Of a stretch of 45,998 nt of DNA, positions 24,673-38,684 are shown piece after piece. The stretch's first letter is position 1; the number at the start of each line of letters is the position of its first letter. Origin of the DNA: JAFGRR01 sp964499235. GTDB taxonomy: Bacteria; Planctomycetota; Phycisphaerae; UBA1845; Fen-1342. The notes under the pieces were generated by a model, which made no database searches, was not told where the DNA came from, and saw only the letters and a list, made by a program, of their open reading frames with translations. The translations under genes and the position numbers were made by a program. The stretch lies in the NCBI GenBank assembly GCA_964499235.1, contig CAZCKC010000009.1, positions 1-45,998 on the forward strand, read 5' to 3'.

Positions 24673-25710
24673 ATGAGCAGGGCTGATCGGCCGACGCGGC
24701 GGGATTTTCTCCAGTGGGGAACGGCGGCTTCGGGCGCGTTTCTGACGGGCGGGTTGCCGGTCTGGGCGGCCGCGGCGGAGGAGCCCGCGAAGCCGCAACC
24801 GCAGCCGCTGCCGACGCAGAAATGGGGGAAGCTGGATCACCGGGTGGGGATGCTGTGGCTGGGGACGGCCCACATCCACCGCGGCAAGTCGCTGGACGAG
24901 GCGGCCGCCCTCGTGCAGGACGCACTGGATAAGGGGATCACCCAGATCGACACGGCCCGCAGCTATGGCAGCGAGGACGCGATCGGGCGGGCGATCCGGG
25001 GCCGACGGGATCAGCTCACACTGCTGACGAAAACGACCGACCGCAGCTATGACGGGGCGATGCGCGAGCTCGAGCAGTCGCTGAAGGCGCTCGGCACTGA
25101 CCACGTCGACGTGTGGAAGGTGCATTCAATCGGCTATCGGCACGATGGTGAGCAGGAGATCGAGAACCTCCGCAACCGCAACGGCGTGATGAAGGCGATG
25201 CGGAAGGCGAAGGCCGAGGGACTGACGAAGTATATCGGCTTCACCGGCCACACCGACCCCGCGTACATGGTGAAGGTGATGGAGTGGGATACGGACGGCG
25301 AGTTCGACACCTTGCTGTACGCGATCTCGGCTGCGACGTGGCGGAACCAGCCCGGCTGGGAGGAGCAGGTCACGCCGCTGGCCCGCGAGAAGAACTATGG
25401 CCTGATGGGCATGAAGGTACTCAACGCGGGCAGTGCGGTCGGTGTTGGCGGTCGGCGGGCCTCCGTGCAGGAGCTGGCGGCGTACGTTTACGACCTCAAT
25501 CTGCCGACGATCACGCTGGGCCTGTACAAGCGGGCGGAGGTCGACACGGCGATCGCCGCGTGTCGGGCGTACGCGGCGAAGCGCGAGCAGAAATCGGAGC
25601 ACAGCGCCGCCCGCGAGCGGTCCCGGGCCGCGTTGCACGCGAAGCTGGCGGGGCTCGACCTGCCCTACCAGCGGCCGGGCTACGTTGACGGGCGCGTGGC
25701 GGTGGGATGA
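24673..25710 (+). CDS. Tat-exported aldo/keto reductase
   Basis: The 345-residue protein opens with a twin-arginine signal (RPTRRDFLQWGTAASGAFLT) and a likely cleavage site near WAAAA at about 37. The mature part is an aldo/keto reductase barrel. D and Y of the catalytic tetrad are in IDTARSYGSEDAIG, the Lys is in LTLLTKTTDRSY, and the His is in VDVWKVHSIG. These enzymes reduce carbonyls with NADPH, so export in folded form through Tat implies a bound cofactor in the periplasm or anchoring; the electron source there is unknown. An upstream TTG at 24670 is an alternative start. The stop region overlaps the miaE start by ATGA. Confidence 0.92.
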   Translation: MSRADRPTRRDFLQWGTAASGAFLTGGLPVWAAAAEEPAKPQPQPLPTQKWGKLDHRVGMLWLGTAHIHRGKSLDEAAALVQDALDKGITQIDTARSYGSEDAIGRAIRGRRDQLTLLTKTTDRSYDGAMRELEQSLKALGTDHVDVWKVHSIGYRHDGEQEIENLRNRNGVMKAMRKAKAEGLTKYIGFTGHTDPAYMVKVMEWDTDGEFDTLLYAISAATWRNQPGWEEQVTPLAREKNYGLMGMKVLNAGSAVGVGGRRASVQELAAYVYDLNLPTITLGLYKRAEVDTAIAACRAYAAKREQKSEHSAARERSRAALHAKLAGLDLPYQRPGYVDGRVAVG

Positions 25711-26384
25711 CGACGCCGGCGATGGCATCAGCCGAGTCGGGGCGCCCGGACGCTGAGCTGCGCGACAAGCTGCCGCTGCGCTATTGGACGCCGGCGAGCT
25801 GGGCCCGGGCCGTTCTGGCTGCGCCGCTGGCGCTGCTGAACGATCACGCGTTTCTGGAGAAGAAGGCGGCCGCCAACGCGCTGACGTTGCTGCACCGCTG
25901 GCCGGATCCGGCCCCGCCGCAGCGCTGGGTCGAGCAACTGACGGCGATTGCGCGGGACGAAGTGGAGCATCTGGCGATCGTGACGCGGCTGATCGCGCGG
26001 CGGGGCGGGCAACTCGAGAAGTTTCACCGCAACGTATACGCCGGCGATCTGCGGCAACTGGTGCGGCTGGGCTTGGGCGCGCGCGAGATCATGGACCGGC
26101 TGATGGTGTCGGCGCTGATTGAAGCGCGATCGTGCGAACGGTTTGCGCTGCTGGCGGCGGCGGCGGAAGAGGCCGAGCTCGCCCGGCTTTACGGCGGGTT
26201 GTGGCGGAGCGAGCACGGGCACTATCACGTGTTTATCGAGCTGGCGCGGCAGCTGCCCGGGCTGGCGGACGCCGAGGTCGAGACGCGGTGGGCGGAGATG
26301 CTGGCGGTCGAGGCCGAGATCATCGCCCGCCAGCCCTCGGGGCCGCGGATGCACAGCGGCCTCGCGGAAGTGACGCCGGGGTAA
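25707..26384 (+). CDS. miaE: tRNA-(ms2io6A)-hydroxylase MiaE
   Basis: This 225-residue protein is a non-haem di-iron hydroxylase of the ferritin-like fold. Iron ligands are expected from the Glu/His pairs in ARDEVEHLAI, ALIEARSCERFA and WRSEHGHYHVF. LLNDHAFLEKKAAANAL is a family signature. It hydroxylates the isopentenyl side chain of 2-methylthio-N6-isopentenyladenosine at tRNA position 37 using O2. MiaA and MiaB, which make the substrate, must be encoded elsewhere. The start overlaps the aldo/keto reductase stop as ATGA, an odd coupling of a cytosolic tRNA enzyme to an exported reductase. An alternative start is the ATG six codons in (MASAESG). Confidence 0.92.
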   Translation: MTTPAMASAESGRPDAELRDKLPLRYWTPASWARAVLAAPLALLNDHAFLEKKAAANALTLLHRWPDPAPPQRWVEQLTAIARDEVEHLAIVTRLIARRGGQLEKFHRNVYAGDLRQLVRLGLGAREIMDRLMVSALIEARSCERFALLAAAAEEAELARLYGGLWRSEHGHYHVFIELARQLPGLADAEVETRWAEMLAVEAEIIARQPSGPRMHSGLAEVTPG

Positions 26385-26742
26385 ACGTATTGTCGCCAGC
26401 GCCGTTCTTGACTGCGCAACCAAGGCGATGAGCGACCCAGACGCTTCATGACGCGCGACCGCGCCGTGCACGCTGCGTGCGCCTGTCGTCGCCCACCTCC
26501 CATCATCCTGCCGCCCGCTCCCAACCAGGCTGGCCGTTCGCAGCGGGTCGAAGTTTTCGTATGACAGGACCCGCGCAATCGTGGGCGTTTGTCCCTATTA
26601 CGCCGGTGTGCCTTGCGGTGATATCGTTGTTGACGCTTCACCGGCCGGGCGTTGACCGATCGCCAGACGGCTGACGCGCCCGCGGCGTGGTCGCGGGTGG
26701 CGTCGGCGCCCGTCGACATTGACCCAGAAAGGAGCAGTCACC
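26385..26742. other. 358-bp intergenic region, nothing identified
   Basis: No RNA gene, repeat or convincing promoter was found. The only structure noticed is a weak GCGCCCGCG...CGCGGGTGGC complement near 26677-26705 without a T-run. The AAAGGAG ribosome site of the next gene lies at the right edge. Confidence 0.4.
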
Positions 26743-29499
26743 ATGAAGGCGTCGATTGCCCGTGCGTTGCACGCGCTCGTGCTGCTTTGCGGTTTGTTGG
26801 TCGCTGGCGCCGCGCGGGCGGACGATCCGCTGCCGGTACCCGCGGGGGCGGACTGCTTCGAGGTGCCGACCGGCGCCATCGTGAGGTTCGGTCCGGCGCT
26901 GCTACCTCCGCTGCCGCAAGACTTCTTCGGGCCGGGATCGGAGCCGTTTTTCGGCCCGGTAATCCTGCAGGGCGGGAACCTCATCGGCCCGGACCTGGTG
27001 CTTGAGCGGCAGGTCGAGTTTCCGATCGTGCCGCTCGGCGCGGTGGACCCAGTGCCGATCCAACTGGTCGAGCTGCAATTGCGGAGCGTCGAGCCGATCA
27101 TCATCAATGACGGCAGCGCGTGGGATGTCCAGGTCGGCTTGAGCGGCCCGACGCCGGGGCAGTTGCACGTCCGCGCGGCGGACGCGGATGGTGGCCAGCT
27201 CGAGCTGGACTTTGCGGTCCAGCCGGTGTTCACCTTCACACGGACCGAGCCGCCGTTCGACCAGCGGGTGTTCGATACGGGCCTGGAGGGGGTTTTGCCG
27301 ATCCCGCTGCTGACGACGGTGGCGGCCCCGTGGACCACGGAAGACGCGGGCGACCCGTGCAGCGTCGACGGCTTTGCCCCGGGTGTCTTTCACGACCGCA
27401 ACCAGGACACGGTCTGCGCCGTGCCGCTGGCGCTGAGCGCCGCTGACGACCAGACCATGCAGCTGTTCGCCGTAGCGCCGGCCGTGCTGCCGTGCGCACC
27501 GCCGCCGAACGGTTTCTGTGGTGACGCGACGCCGATCGTGGGCGATACGCGGGTGCCCTTCAATACCGTGTTCGCCCCGGCCGACGGGCCGGGCCCCTTG
27601 ATCAGGGGGCCGAACGTGTGGTTTGTGTACACGGCCGACGCGGGCGGTCTGGTCCGGATCGACACGTGCGGGTCGGACTTCAACACGCGGCTCGCGGTTT
27701 ACGATGCACCGCCGTGCGGCGGCGACCAGGCGCCGATCGCGACCAGCGACAACGCGCCGGATTGCGACCGCGACGCCCGCGTGCACGTGCCGGTCAGTGC
27801 CGGACAGAGCCTGTGGATTGAGGTCGGTGGGCAGCACAACCTCCGCGGGATCGGCTGGCTGACGGTCACCCAGACGTTTGACGTCTGCGACACGTCCCAT
27901 CCGCAGCGGGGTCCCTTGCGCTTTGATGACGACAATGATGGTAGCGTGGATTTGCACGACGTGGCCGCGCTGCAACGATGCTTCACGGGCGGCGATACGC
28001 CGGGCGGCGCGCATTGTGAAACGACGTTCGATACGAACCGCGACCGCGACATCGACGCGACCGACGCCCTGCTGGCGGCCGCTAGCCAGCGTGGTCCCAA
28101 GCCGATCGCCGGCGGCGGCGGTATTATGTCAGCGGTCTGCCCCGCTCCCCGCGCCACGCTCCAGGCTCCGGCTCCCGGTTTCGCGTGGCAGCCCTGTCCC
28201 GAGCCCGACGCGCGCTACCGGCTCAGCGTCTATCGCGTGCCGCCCGGTTTTGCGCCGGCGGACATCGTCGCGCATTTCGAGCCGGAGTTCACGGTAGACG
28301 ATTTAACGCAGCCGTGGACGCCCTTCCCCGACAGTGCCGCACCGCTTTTGCCCGGACAGCGTTACGCCTGGACGGTGGACGCGTATGACGCCAACGATCC
28401 GAGCGTGCAGTACTGCGGTAACGACGAGATCAACGTGGCGGACGTGGAGGTTTCGCTCACGGACGAAAGCATCGAGGAGCTGCTCGATCACCTCGAGAAG
28501 ATCCGCAAAGAGCTCGACGACGAGATCGACGATCTGGAGGACAACGACCTCGTCAAGGAAATCCGGCTGATCGAATTGCTCGGCGCGATCCTGGGTGGCC
28601 AGCAGACGCTGCCCAACGCCGCCTGGGAAGGGCTCGAGAACTTCATCAACTGCGATGATGACGCACTCGATTCGCTTGACGCCAAGAACCTGGACACGGC
28701 GCTGAAGGCGCTGCAAGCGCTGATCAAGCTGATCATCGAAGCGAACGAGAACCTGTCGGCCGCCCAAGTCGCGGTCTTGGAAGGTCTGCACGGCCAGATC
28801 GAGAAGGTTCGCGAGGGCGTTGAGGACTTGAGCACGATCAAGGGGTTCACGAGTCCCGACTTCGACGTCTGGAAGTACATTCAAGACAAGGTCAAGGAGG
28901 GGCTGACCGAAGCGGCGAAGGCGCTCGCCGAGAAAGCGATCGCTAAGGTCGCCGGCAAGAAGGCGGCCGGGCCGATTGTCTCGATTGCCCTGGATCTCTG
29001 GAACTTCGGCGACGCATTGTTCGGGTTGTCAAACCTCGCCGACCTTCGCCGGGCGTGGAACCTGATCATGCTGGAGATCATCAAGCAAGGCGGCGGCGGC
29101 GACCTCGCGCTGCCGGCGGGCCTCGCCGAATACCCCGGCCACGTGTTCACGTTCGAGAAAGACGAAGACGCCAAAGCAACCTGGACGATCAGCCCGGTGC
29201 TGCGCTGCTGGCGGCCGGCGGAGGACGGCGCTGCCGGCGAAGGCTCGTGGGAAGACTGCACCGCGCGTTTCGACAGCGCGACCGGGCCGACGTCGAAGAC
29301 CTTCAAGACCGAGGACATGACCGCGGAGATGAAGGGTGACGAGAAGACCGGCAAGTGTCGCTTCGACTTCACGATTCACTTTGACGCCGATTGCGAAGGG
29401 CCCTGCTACTTCGGCGTGCAGGTCAAGATCGTGCGGCCGGATGACAGCGTCACCGAATTCATCGTGCTGCTCGGCGTGAAGCCGGCGCCGGCGGATTAG
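26743..29499 (+). CDS. Large secreted protein with PPC-like and dockerin-like domains
   Basis: The start at 26743 has AAAGGAG 8 nt upstream and gives 918 residues with a signal peptide cleaved after about residue 27 (AARA/DDP). Residues about 259-385 resemble a bacterial pre-peptidase C-terminal domain (PNVWFVYTADAGG, VRIDTCGSDFNTRLAVYD). Residues about 394-450 hold two EF-hand-like calcium loops in dockerin style, DDDNDGSVDLHD and DTNRDRDIDATD. Residues about 570-690 are charged and helical, probably coiled coil, and about 710-780 are Ala/Lys-rich helices. The C-terminal 130 residues form a Cys-containing beta domain. No catalytic site was recognised; a surface or extracellular adhesion or assembly role is plausible. 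The gene stands alone. Confidence 0.85.
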   Translation: MKASIARALHALVLLCGLLVAGAARADDPLPVPAGADCFEVPTGAIVRFGPALLPPLPQDFFGPGSEPFFGPVILQGGNLIGPDLVLERQVEFPIVPLGAVDPVPIQLVELQLRSVEPIIINDGSAWDVQVGLSGPTPGQLHVRAADADGGQLELDFAVQPVFTFTRTEPPFDQRVFDTGLEGVLPIPLLTTVAAPWTTEDAGDPCSVDGFAPGVFHDRNQDTVCAVPLALSAADDQTMQLFAVAPAVLPCAPPPNGFCGDATPIVGDTRVPFNTVFAPADGPGPLIRGPNVWFVYTADAGGLVRIDTCGSDFNTRLAVYDAPPCGGDQAPIATSDNAPDCDRDARVHVPVSAGQSLWIEVGGQHNLRGIGWLTVTQTFDVCDTSHPQRGPLRFDDDNDGSVDLHDVAALQRCFTGGDTPGGAHCETTFDTNRDRDIDATDALLAAASQRGPKPIAGGGGIMSAVCPAPRATLQAPAPGFAWQPCPEPDARYRLSVYRVPPGFAPADIVAHFEPEFTVDDLTQPWTPFPDSAAPLLPGQRYAWTVDAYDANDPSVQYCGNDEINVADVEVSLTDESIEELLDHLEKIRKELDDEIDDLEDNDLVKEIRLIELLGAILGGQQTLPNAAWEGLENFINCDDDALDSLDAKNLDTALKALQALIKLIIEANENLSAAQVAVLEGLHGQIEKVREGVEDLSTIKGFTSPDFDVWKYIQDKVKEGLTEAAKALAEKAIAKVAGKKAAGPIVSIALDLWNFGDALFGLSNLADLRRAWNLIMLEIIKQGGGGDLALPAGLAEYPGHVFTFEKDEDAKATWTISPVLRCWRPAEDGAAGEGSWEDCTARFDSATGPTSKTFKTEDMTAEMKGDEKTGKCRFDFTIHFDADCEGPCYFGVQVKIVRPDDSVTEFIVLLGVKPAPAD

Positions 29500-29671
29500 G
29501 GCAGCGCCCGCAGGCGGAGGGGCGACGGGCGGCCGTCTACCGCGGTGTGGCCGCGCTGTGGCCCGGCTGGTCGGCTCGGGAGCCTACCGGCAGGTTGTCA
29601 CCGGCGCGAAGGCGGGCGTAGGGGCGGATGGTCGGTTGCGGGGCCAGCCACATGGTACGGTCGTCACCCCA

Positions 29672-31498
<1,827 letters not shown>

Positions 31499-31591
31499 CA
31501 ATGGAGCATACCTTAGCGGTGGCGGCCGCGGACCAGGTTCTGTCGCGGGTCCGGGGCGGCGTTCGGATTTTGCGGAATCTTCAAATCAGGG

Positions 31592-32698
31592 TCACTGCGG
31601 CGGCAAGGGCGGCGGGACGGTTGCGAAGGCGGGCCCGAGCTCGGGGACCTGGCCGGCGGGCGTCCAGTTAGGCATTCCCTGGCGCCAAACGAGGGTGTTG
31701 CGGGTGAGCTGACCGGCCTGGGCCAGCTGCTGGAGCTTGGGCAGGTCGAACGGGCCGGCCTGCTGGTTATTCAGGGCGATGAAGACCTGGAGGCCCTGGT
31801 TCTGCGGCAGCGGCGGCGGCGTGGCCGGGGCGGCCGGCTGGGGGTTGGCCATCGCGCCGGCCATCTGGTTGGCCATCGCGAAGCCCATGCCCATGCCCAT
31901 GCCGGCGCCGGCCGTTCCGCCGGGGTTGGCGGCCGCGTCGCGGAGGGCCTCGGCGGTCTGGTACTCGGTGTATTTCTTGAGGTCGCCAATGACGCCCATG
32001 CTGGTGCGTTTGTCGAGGGCCTGCTCGACCTCGGCGGGCAGCGAGATGTTCTCGACGAGGAGCTTGGTGAGCTCGAGGCCGTAGGTGTTGAATTCGGGCT
32101 GGATGCGGGTGGTGATGAAGTCACCGAGCTCGTCGTAGTTGGCGGCAAGGTCGAGGATGGGGATCTTGCTTTCGCCGAGGATGTCGGTGAAGCGGCTGAC
32201 GATCATGTTGCGGAGCTGGTCGGTGATGTCCTCGGTGGTGAAGTGGCTGTTGGTGCCGACGATCTCACGGATGAAGGCCGAGGGGTCGTTGGCGCGGGTG
32301 ACGTAGGTGCCGAAGGCCCGCAGGCGGACGGGTCCGAACTCGGCGTCGCGGAGCATGACCGGGTTCTTGGTGCCCCACTTCAGGTCGGTGAAGCGGCGGG
32401 TGCTGACGTAGTAGACCTCGGCCTTGAACGGGCTCTCGAAGCCGTACTTCCAGCCCTGGAGCGTCGAGAGCAGCGGCAGGTTCTGGGTCTCGAGCGTGTA
32501 GGTGCCGGGCTGAAAGACGTCGGCGAGCTGACCTTCGTTGACCAAGACGGCGGCCTGGCTTTCGCGGACGACGAGCTTGGCGCCGTACTTGATCTCGTTG
32601 TTGTAGCGTTCGAACCGGTACACCATGGTGTTGCCGGTTTCGTCGAGCCACTCGATGATGTCGATGAGCTCGCCGCGGAGCTTGTCCCAGATCGCCAT
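31592..32698 (-). CDS. SPFH-domain protein fused to a C-terminal GYF_2-like domain
   Basis: This 368-residue protein has an N-terminal SPFH-like domain of the YdjI/virion-core-like type (residues about 1-250; IWDKLRGELIDIIEWLDE at the start, then RESQAAVLVNEGQLADVFQPG). It lacks a membrane helix. A Gly/Met-rich linker (AGAGMGMGMGFAMANQMAG) and a Pro-rich stretch follow. Residues about 305-357 form a GYF_2-like domain (QAGPFDLPKLQQLAQAGQL ... WRQGMPNW), which binds proline-rich ligands. A Pro-rich tail ends the protein. Related proteins often carry a zinc ribbon at this end; here the GYF-like module takes its place. It is separated from typA by 93 bp on the same strand. Confidence 0.88.
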   Translation of the reverse strand: MAIWDKLRGELIDIIEWLDETGNTMVYRFERYNNEIKYGAKLVVRESQAAVLVNEGQLADVFQPGTYTLETQNLPLLSTLQGWKYGFESPFKAEVYYVSTRRFTDLKWGTKNPVMLRDAEFGPVRLRAFGTYVTRANDPSAFIREIVGTNSHFTTEDITDQLRNMIVSRFTDILGESKIPILDLAANYDELGDFITTRIQPEFNTYGLELTKLLVENISLPAEVEQALDKRTSMGVIGDLKKYTEYQTAEALRDAAANPGGTAGAGMGMGMGFAMANQMAGAMANPQPAAPATPPPLPQNQGLQVFIALNNQQAGPFDLPKLQQLAQAGQLTRNTLVWRQGMPNWTPAGQVPELGPAFATVPPPLPPQ

Positions 32699-32770
32699 CG
32701 GGCACCTCGGTTGCAGTCATTCCTGGGCGGCGCACGGCTCCCGTGCCGGCACCGGGGTTTGCCTGCGAGC

Positions 32771-32799
32771 AGTATAGCAAGCCGGCAGGCGAGAATCAT
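32771..32799 (-). promoter_or_regulatory. Candidate promoter for the SPFH-GYF gene
   Basis: On the minus strand ATGATT (32799-32794), 17 bases, then TATACT (32776-32771) followed by G. The -10 matches 5 of 6 bases, the -35 only 3. The leader would be about 66 nt. It faces away from the ppc promoter in the same divergent region. Confidence 0.4.
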
Positions 32800-32813
32800 C
32801 CGGTCGGCGGCGG

Positions 32814-32842
32814 CTGACCTGCCGGCGGGCGGCGGCTAAACT
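32814..32842 (+). promoter_or_regulatory. Candidate promoter for ppc
   Basis: CTGACC (32814-32819), 17 bases, then TAAACT (32837-32842) followed by G. Each hexamer matches 4 of 6 consensus bases. The predicted start point near 32849 gives a leader of about 51 nt before the ppc ATG. Confidence 0.45.
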
Positions 32843-32899
32843 GCCGAGCGGTTCCGTCTTGCCTGAGCCCACCGCCGACCGATCAGAGGGGCAGCTTCG

Positions 32900-35643
32900 A
32901 TGGCCCGCACGCTGAGCGACGACGTCAAGTTCATCAACGACCTGCTGGGGGAGGTGATTGCGCGGACGCTCGGCCAGCCGCGGCTGGAGGCGGCCCGCGA
33001 GTTGCGGCACGCCTGCGAGGCACTCGATGCCGCGGGCGGCGACGAGCGGGCCCGCGGGGTCGCCGCCCGCGTGGCGGCGCTCAGCCTCGACGAGATTGTT
33101 GACCTGATCACGGCCTACACCATCCGGTTTCGGCTCGTGAACCAGGCGGAGCAGGTCGAGATCACGCGGATCAACCGGCTCCGCGGGCAGCAGGCGACCG
33201 CGGACCAGCCGCGGGCCGAGTCGATCGCCGAGGCGATCCAGCGGCTGCAGCAGGCCGGCTGTTCGCTGGAGGAGGTCCTGGACGTGCTGGGGTCGCTCGA
33301 CATCCAGCCAACGCTGACGGCGCACCCGACCGAGGCGAAGCGGCGGGCCGTCCTCCACAAGCAACAGCGGTTCGCCGAATGCCTCCAGGCGCTGCACCGC
33401 GAGGATCTCACCCGCGGTGAGCTAGCGCAGTGGCAGCGCGCGGTGATGCAGTTCGCGCTGCTGTCATTCGGGACCGACGAGATCCGCCGCCAGCGCCCGC
33501 GGGTCAGCGAGGAGGTCCGCAACGGGCTGCACTTCATGCAGACGTCGATCTGGCCGGCGGTGCCGCAGCTCTACCGTGACCTGGCAGACGCGCTGGAGAC
33601 GTACTACGACGCGCGGCCGCCGCTGCCGACGATCCTGCGTTACCGCACGTGGATCGGGGGGGACCGGGACGGGCACCCGGGCGTGACGGCCGACGTGACG
33701 CGCGCGGCGTTCGACGTACTGCGGGGCGCGGTGATCGAGCTGTACCGGGAGGCGTTCGAACAGCTGAAGCTGGACCTGAGCGTGTCGACGAAGCGTTACC
33801 CGGCCAGCGCGGAGCTCCGGGCGTCGGTGGCCGAAGACCACGCGGCCGGCCTGCTGAGCACCGCGGCGTTCGACCACCTGCAGAATGAGCCCTTCCGGCT
33901 GAAGGTGCACGCGCTGGACCAGCGGCTGCTGCGGGCACTGGGGGGTGAAACCGAGTTCGGTGCGGACGATCTCCGGACGGAGCTGCGGCGGTTGCAAAAG
34001 AGCCTGGCGGCGGCGGGGCTGACCGAGGTGGCCGAGCACGGTGTACTGGCGGACGTGATCGCGCAGGCGGAGACGTTCGGGTTGCATTTCGCGGCGCTGG
34101 ATGTGCGGCAGCACTCGAAGGTGCACGCGAGCGTGGTGGCAGAGCTCTTGCGGCTCGGCGAGGTCTGTGAAGACTACCTGGCGCTCGACGAGGACGAGAA
34201 GGTCGCGGTGCTGGGGCGCGAGCTGAGCAACCCGCGGCCGCTGTCGCCCCCGGGCGGGCAGCTGAGCGACGACGCCCGCGCGATGCTCGAGGTTTTCGAG
34301 CTGCTGCGGGAGCAGCGCGAGCAGGACCCGGCCGCCGTCGGCAGCTACATCATCAGCATGACGCATCACGTCAGCGACCTGCTGGCGGTGCTGCTGTTGA
34401 TGAAGGAGATGGGGCTTTGGCGGCGGGCCGACGGTGTGGTGGCGAGCGATCTCGACGTCGTGCCGCTGTTCGAGACGGTGGCGGACCTGCAGCAGGCAGG
34501 GCCGCTGATGCGGGCGCTGTTCGCGAACCCCGCCTACCGGGCGCACCTGGCGGCGCGGGGGGATTTCCAGGAGGTGATGCTCGGGTACTCGGACAGCAAC
34601 AAGGACGGCGGCTACTGGCGGTCGAACTGGTCGCTGCACCGGGTGCAGACTGAATTGGCTGAGACGTGCCAGGCGGCGGGCGTCGACTTCCGGTTCTTTC
34701 ACGGGCGCGGCGGGACGGTCGGCCGCGGTGGCGGGCGGGCCAATCGGGCGATCCTGGCGACGCCGCCGAGCAGCCGCAACGGGCGGATCCGCTGGACCGA
34801 GCAGGGCGAGGTGATCTCGTTCCGGTACTCGCTGCCGGCAATCGCGCGGCGGCACCTCGAGCAGATCGTGAACGCGATGATAGTCGGTGTCTCGGCGGCC
34901 CGCGTTCCGAAGGCGGCACCGGCGGCAGTGGCCGGCACGGCGCCGGGCGAATCCGATCCCGCGCGGGCGGCGCTGCTGGATCGGATCGGCGAGCTGTCGA
35001 TGCAGGCGTACCGGCAACTGATCGACGATCCGCGGTTCTGGCAGTGGTACACGACCGCCTCGCCGTTCGAGCACATCAGCGGGCTGCCGATCGCGTCGCG
35101 GCCGCCATCGCGGACAGCGGGCTCGATCGTCTTCGAGAACCTCCGCGCGATCCCGTGGGTCTTCTCCTGGACGCAGATGCGCTACAACGTGCCGGGGTGG
35201 TACGGGACCGGGGCGGCGTTCCAAACGCTGCTGGAAGAGGATCCCGAGAACGCGGAGCGGTTGCGTCAGCTCTATGCCGACTGGCCGTTCTTCCAGACGC
35301 TCGTGAACAACGCCCAGCAGGAGATGGCGCGGGCCCGCCTCGTGATCGGCGAACAGTACGACGCGGCGATCGACACCACGCTGCATGGCGTGATCGCGGA
35401 CGATTACGCGGCGGCCGAGGCGGCGATTCTCACGATCACCGGCCAGCAGCGGCTGCTGGACAACAACCCGGTGATCCAGCGGTCGATCGCGGCCCGGAAC
35501 CCCTGGACCGACGTGCTGAACTTCTTGCAGGTGGAGCTACTAAAGCGCTACCGGGCGACGGCGGAAGGCGCGGCCGAGCGGGAGCAGCTGCGGGCGGCAA
35601 TCTACGCGAGCATCAACGGGATCGCGGCGGCCATGCAAAGTAC
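32900..35643 (+). CDS. ppc: Phosphoenolpyruvate carboxylase (last residues lost in assembly gap)
   Basis: The enzyme carboxylates phosphoenolpyruvate with bicarbonate to oxaloacetate, refilling the TCA cycle. Visible are 914 residues. The catalytic His is H142 in TLTAHPTEAKRR; also present are GGDRDGHPGV, GYSDSNKDGG (about 560-569) and the Gly-rich loop FHGRGGTVGRGGG (about 600-612). The frame enters the N run after INGIAAAMQST. The family normally ends with a block like this followed by Gly and stop, so only one or a few codons are missing. A GAGGGG ribosome site lies 8 nt before the ATG. The divergent neighbour is the SPFH-GYF gene. Confidence 0.97.
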
Positions 35644-35743
35644 NNNNNNNNNNNNNNNNNNNNNNNNNNNNNNNNNNNNNNNNNNNNNNNNNNNNNNNNN
35701 NNNNNNNNNNNNNNNNNNNNNNNNNNNNNNNNNNNNNNNNNNN
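35644..35743. other. Assembly gap of 100 N
   Basis: Exactly 100 consecutive N were inserted, the usual placeholder for a scaffold join of unknown length. It removes the very end of ppc and the 3' part of the small minus-strand gene that follows. The true distance between the two sides may differ from 100 bp, and other genes could be missing. Confidence 0.98.
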
Positions 35744-35889
35744 GCCTGCAGCGCCAGTTGAAGCTGGCGGAGCTCATCGCGGACCGCGGTGGTCGCGGTG
35801 TGCTGGATCTCCGGATTGAGCTGGGCCAGCTCGCTCTCGATCAGTCGCCGAACGATCGCCACCTCTTCGTCGTTCAGTTGCAGCGCCAT
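35744..35889 (-). CDS. Small hypothetical protein, 3' end lost in the gap
   Basis: The visible 48 residues begin MALQLNDEEVAIVRRLIESE and continue as a charged amphipathic helix with LNPEIQHTATTAVRDELRQL. Small proteins of this general pattern, 60-70 residues, seem familiar from Planctomycetota but have no known function. The ATG at 35889 is preceded by GGGAGG with good spacing. A TAAACTG element at 35945-35939 on the same strand could be its -10 box. The C-terminus cannot be seen. Confidence 0.7.
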
Positions 35890-35942
35890 GACACACCTCC
35901 CTCGACCAGCCGTGCGGCCGACATTAACCCCCGTGCCCCAGT

Positions 35943-38537
<2,595 letters not shown>

Positions 38538-38684
38538 GTTTCCTTGCTCCCTGCCGGGTCATGGATGGCTGTGTTGTCCGGGCCAAAGTTGCGGACCCGG
38601 AGGTGATCGATGGGCTCGGGAAGGTATCGCAACGCCCCCGCGCGGGCAAGCCGCCGCGCCTTGTGACGAGGCTGGCGTGCTACT

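Noticed and set aside
26225..26719. 164-codon minus-strand frame overlapping the end of miaE
   Set aside because: Overlaps a well-supported gene by 160 bp and has low-complexity basic composition and no ribosome site.
33464..35386. 640-codon minus-strand frame opposite ppc
   Set aside because: Antisense shadow of phosphoenolpyruvate carboxylase; rich in Arg/His/Pro and without structure.
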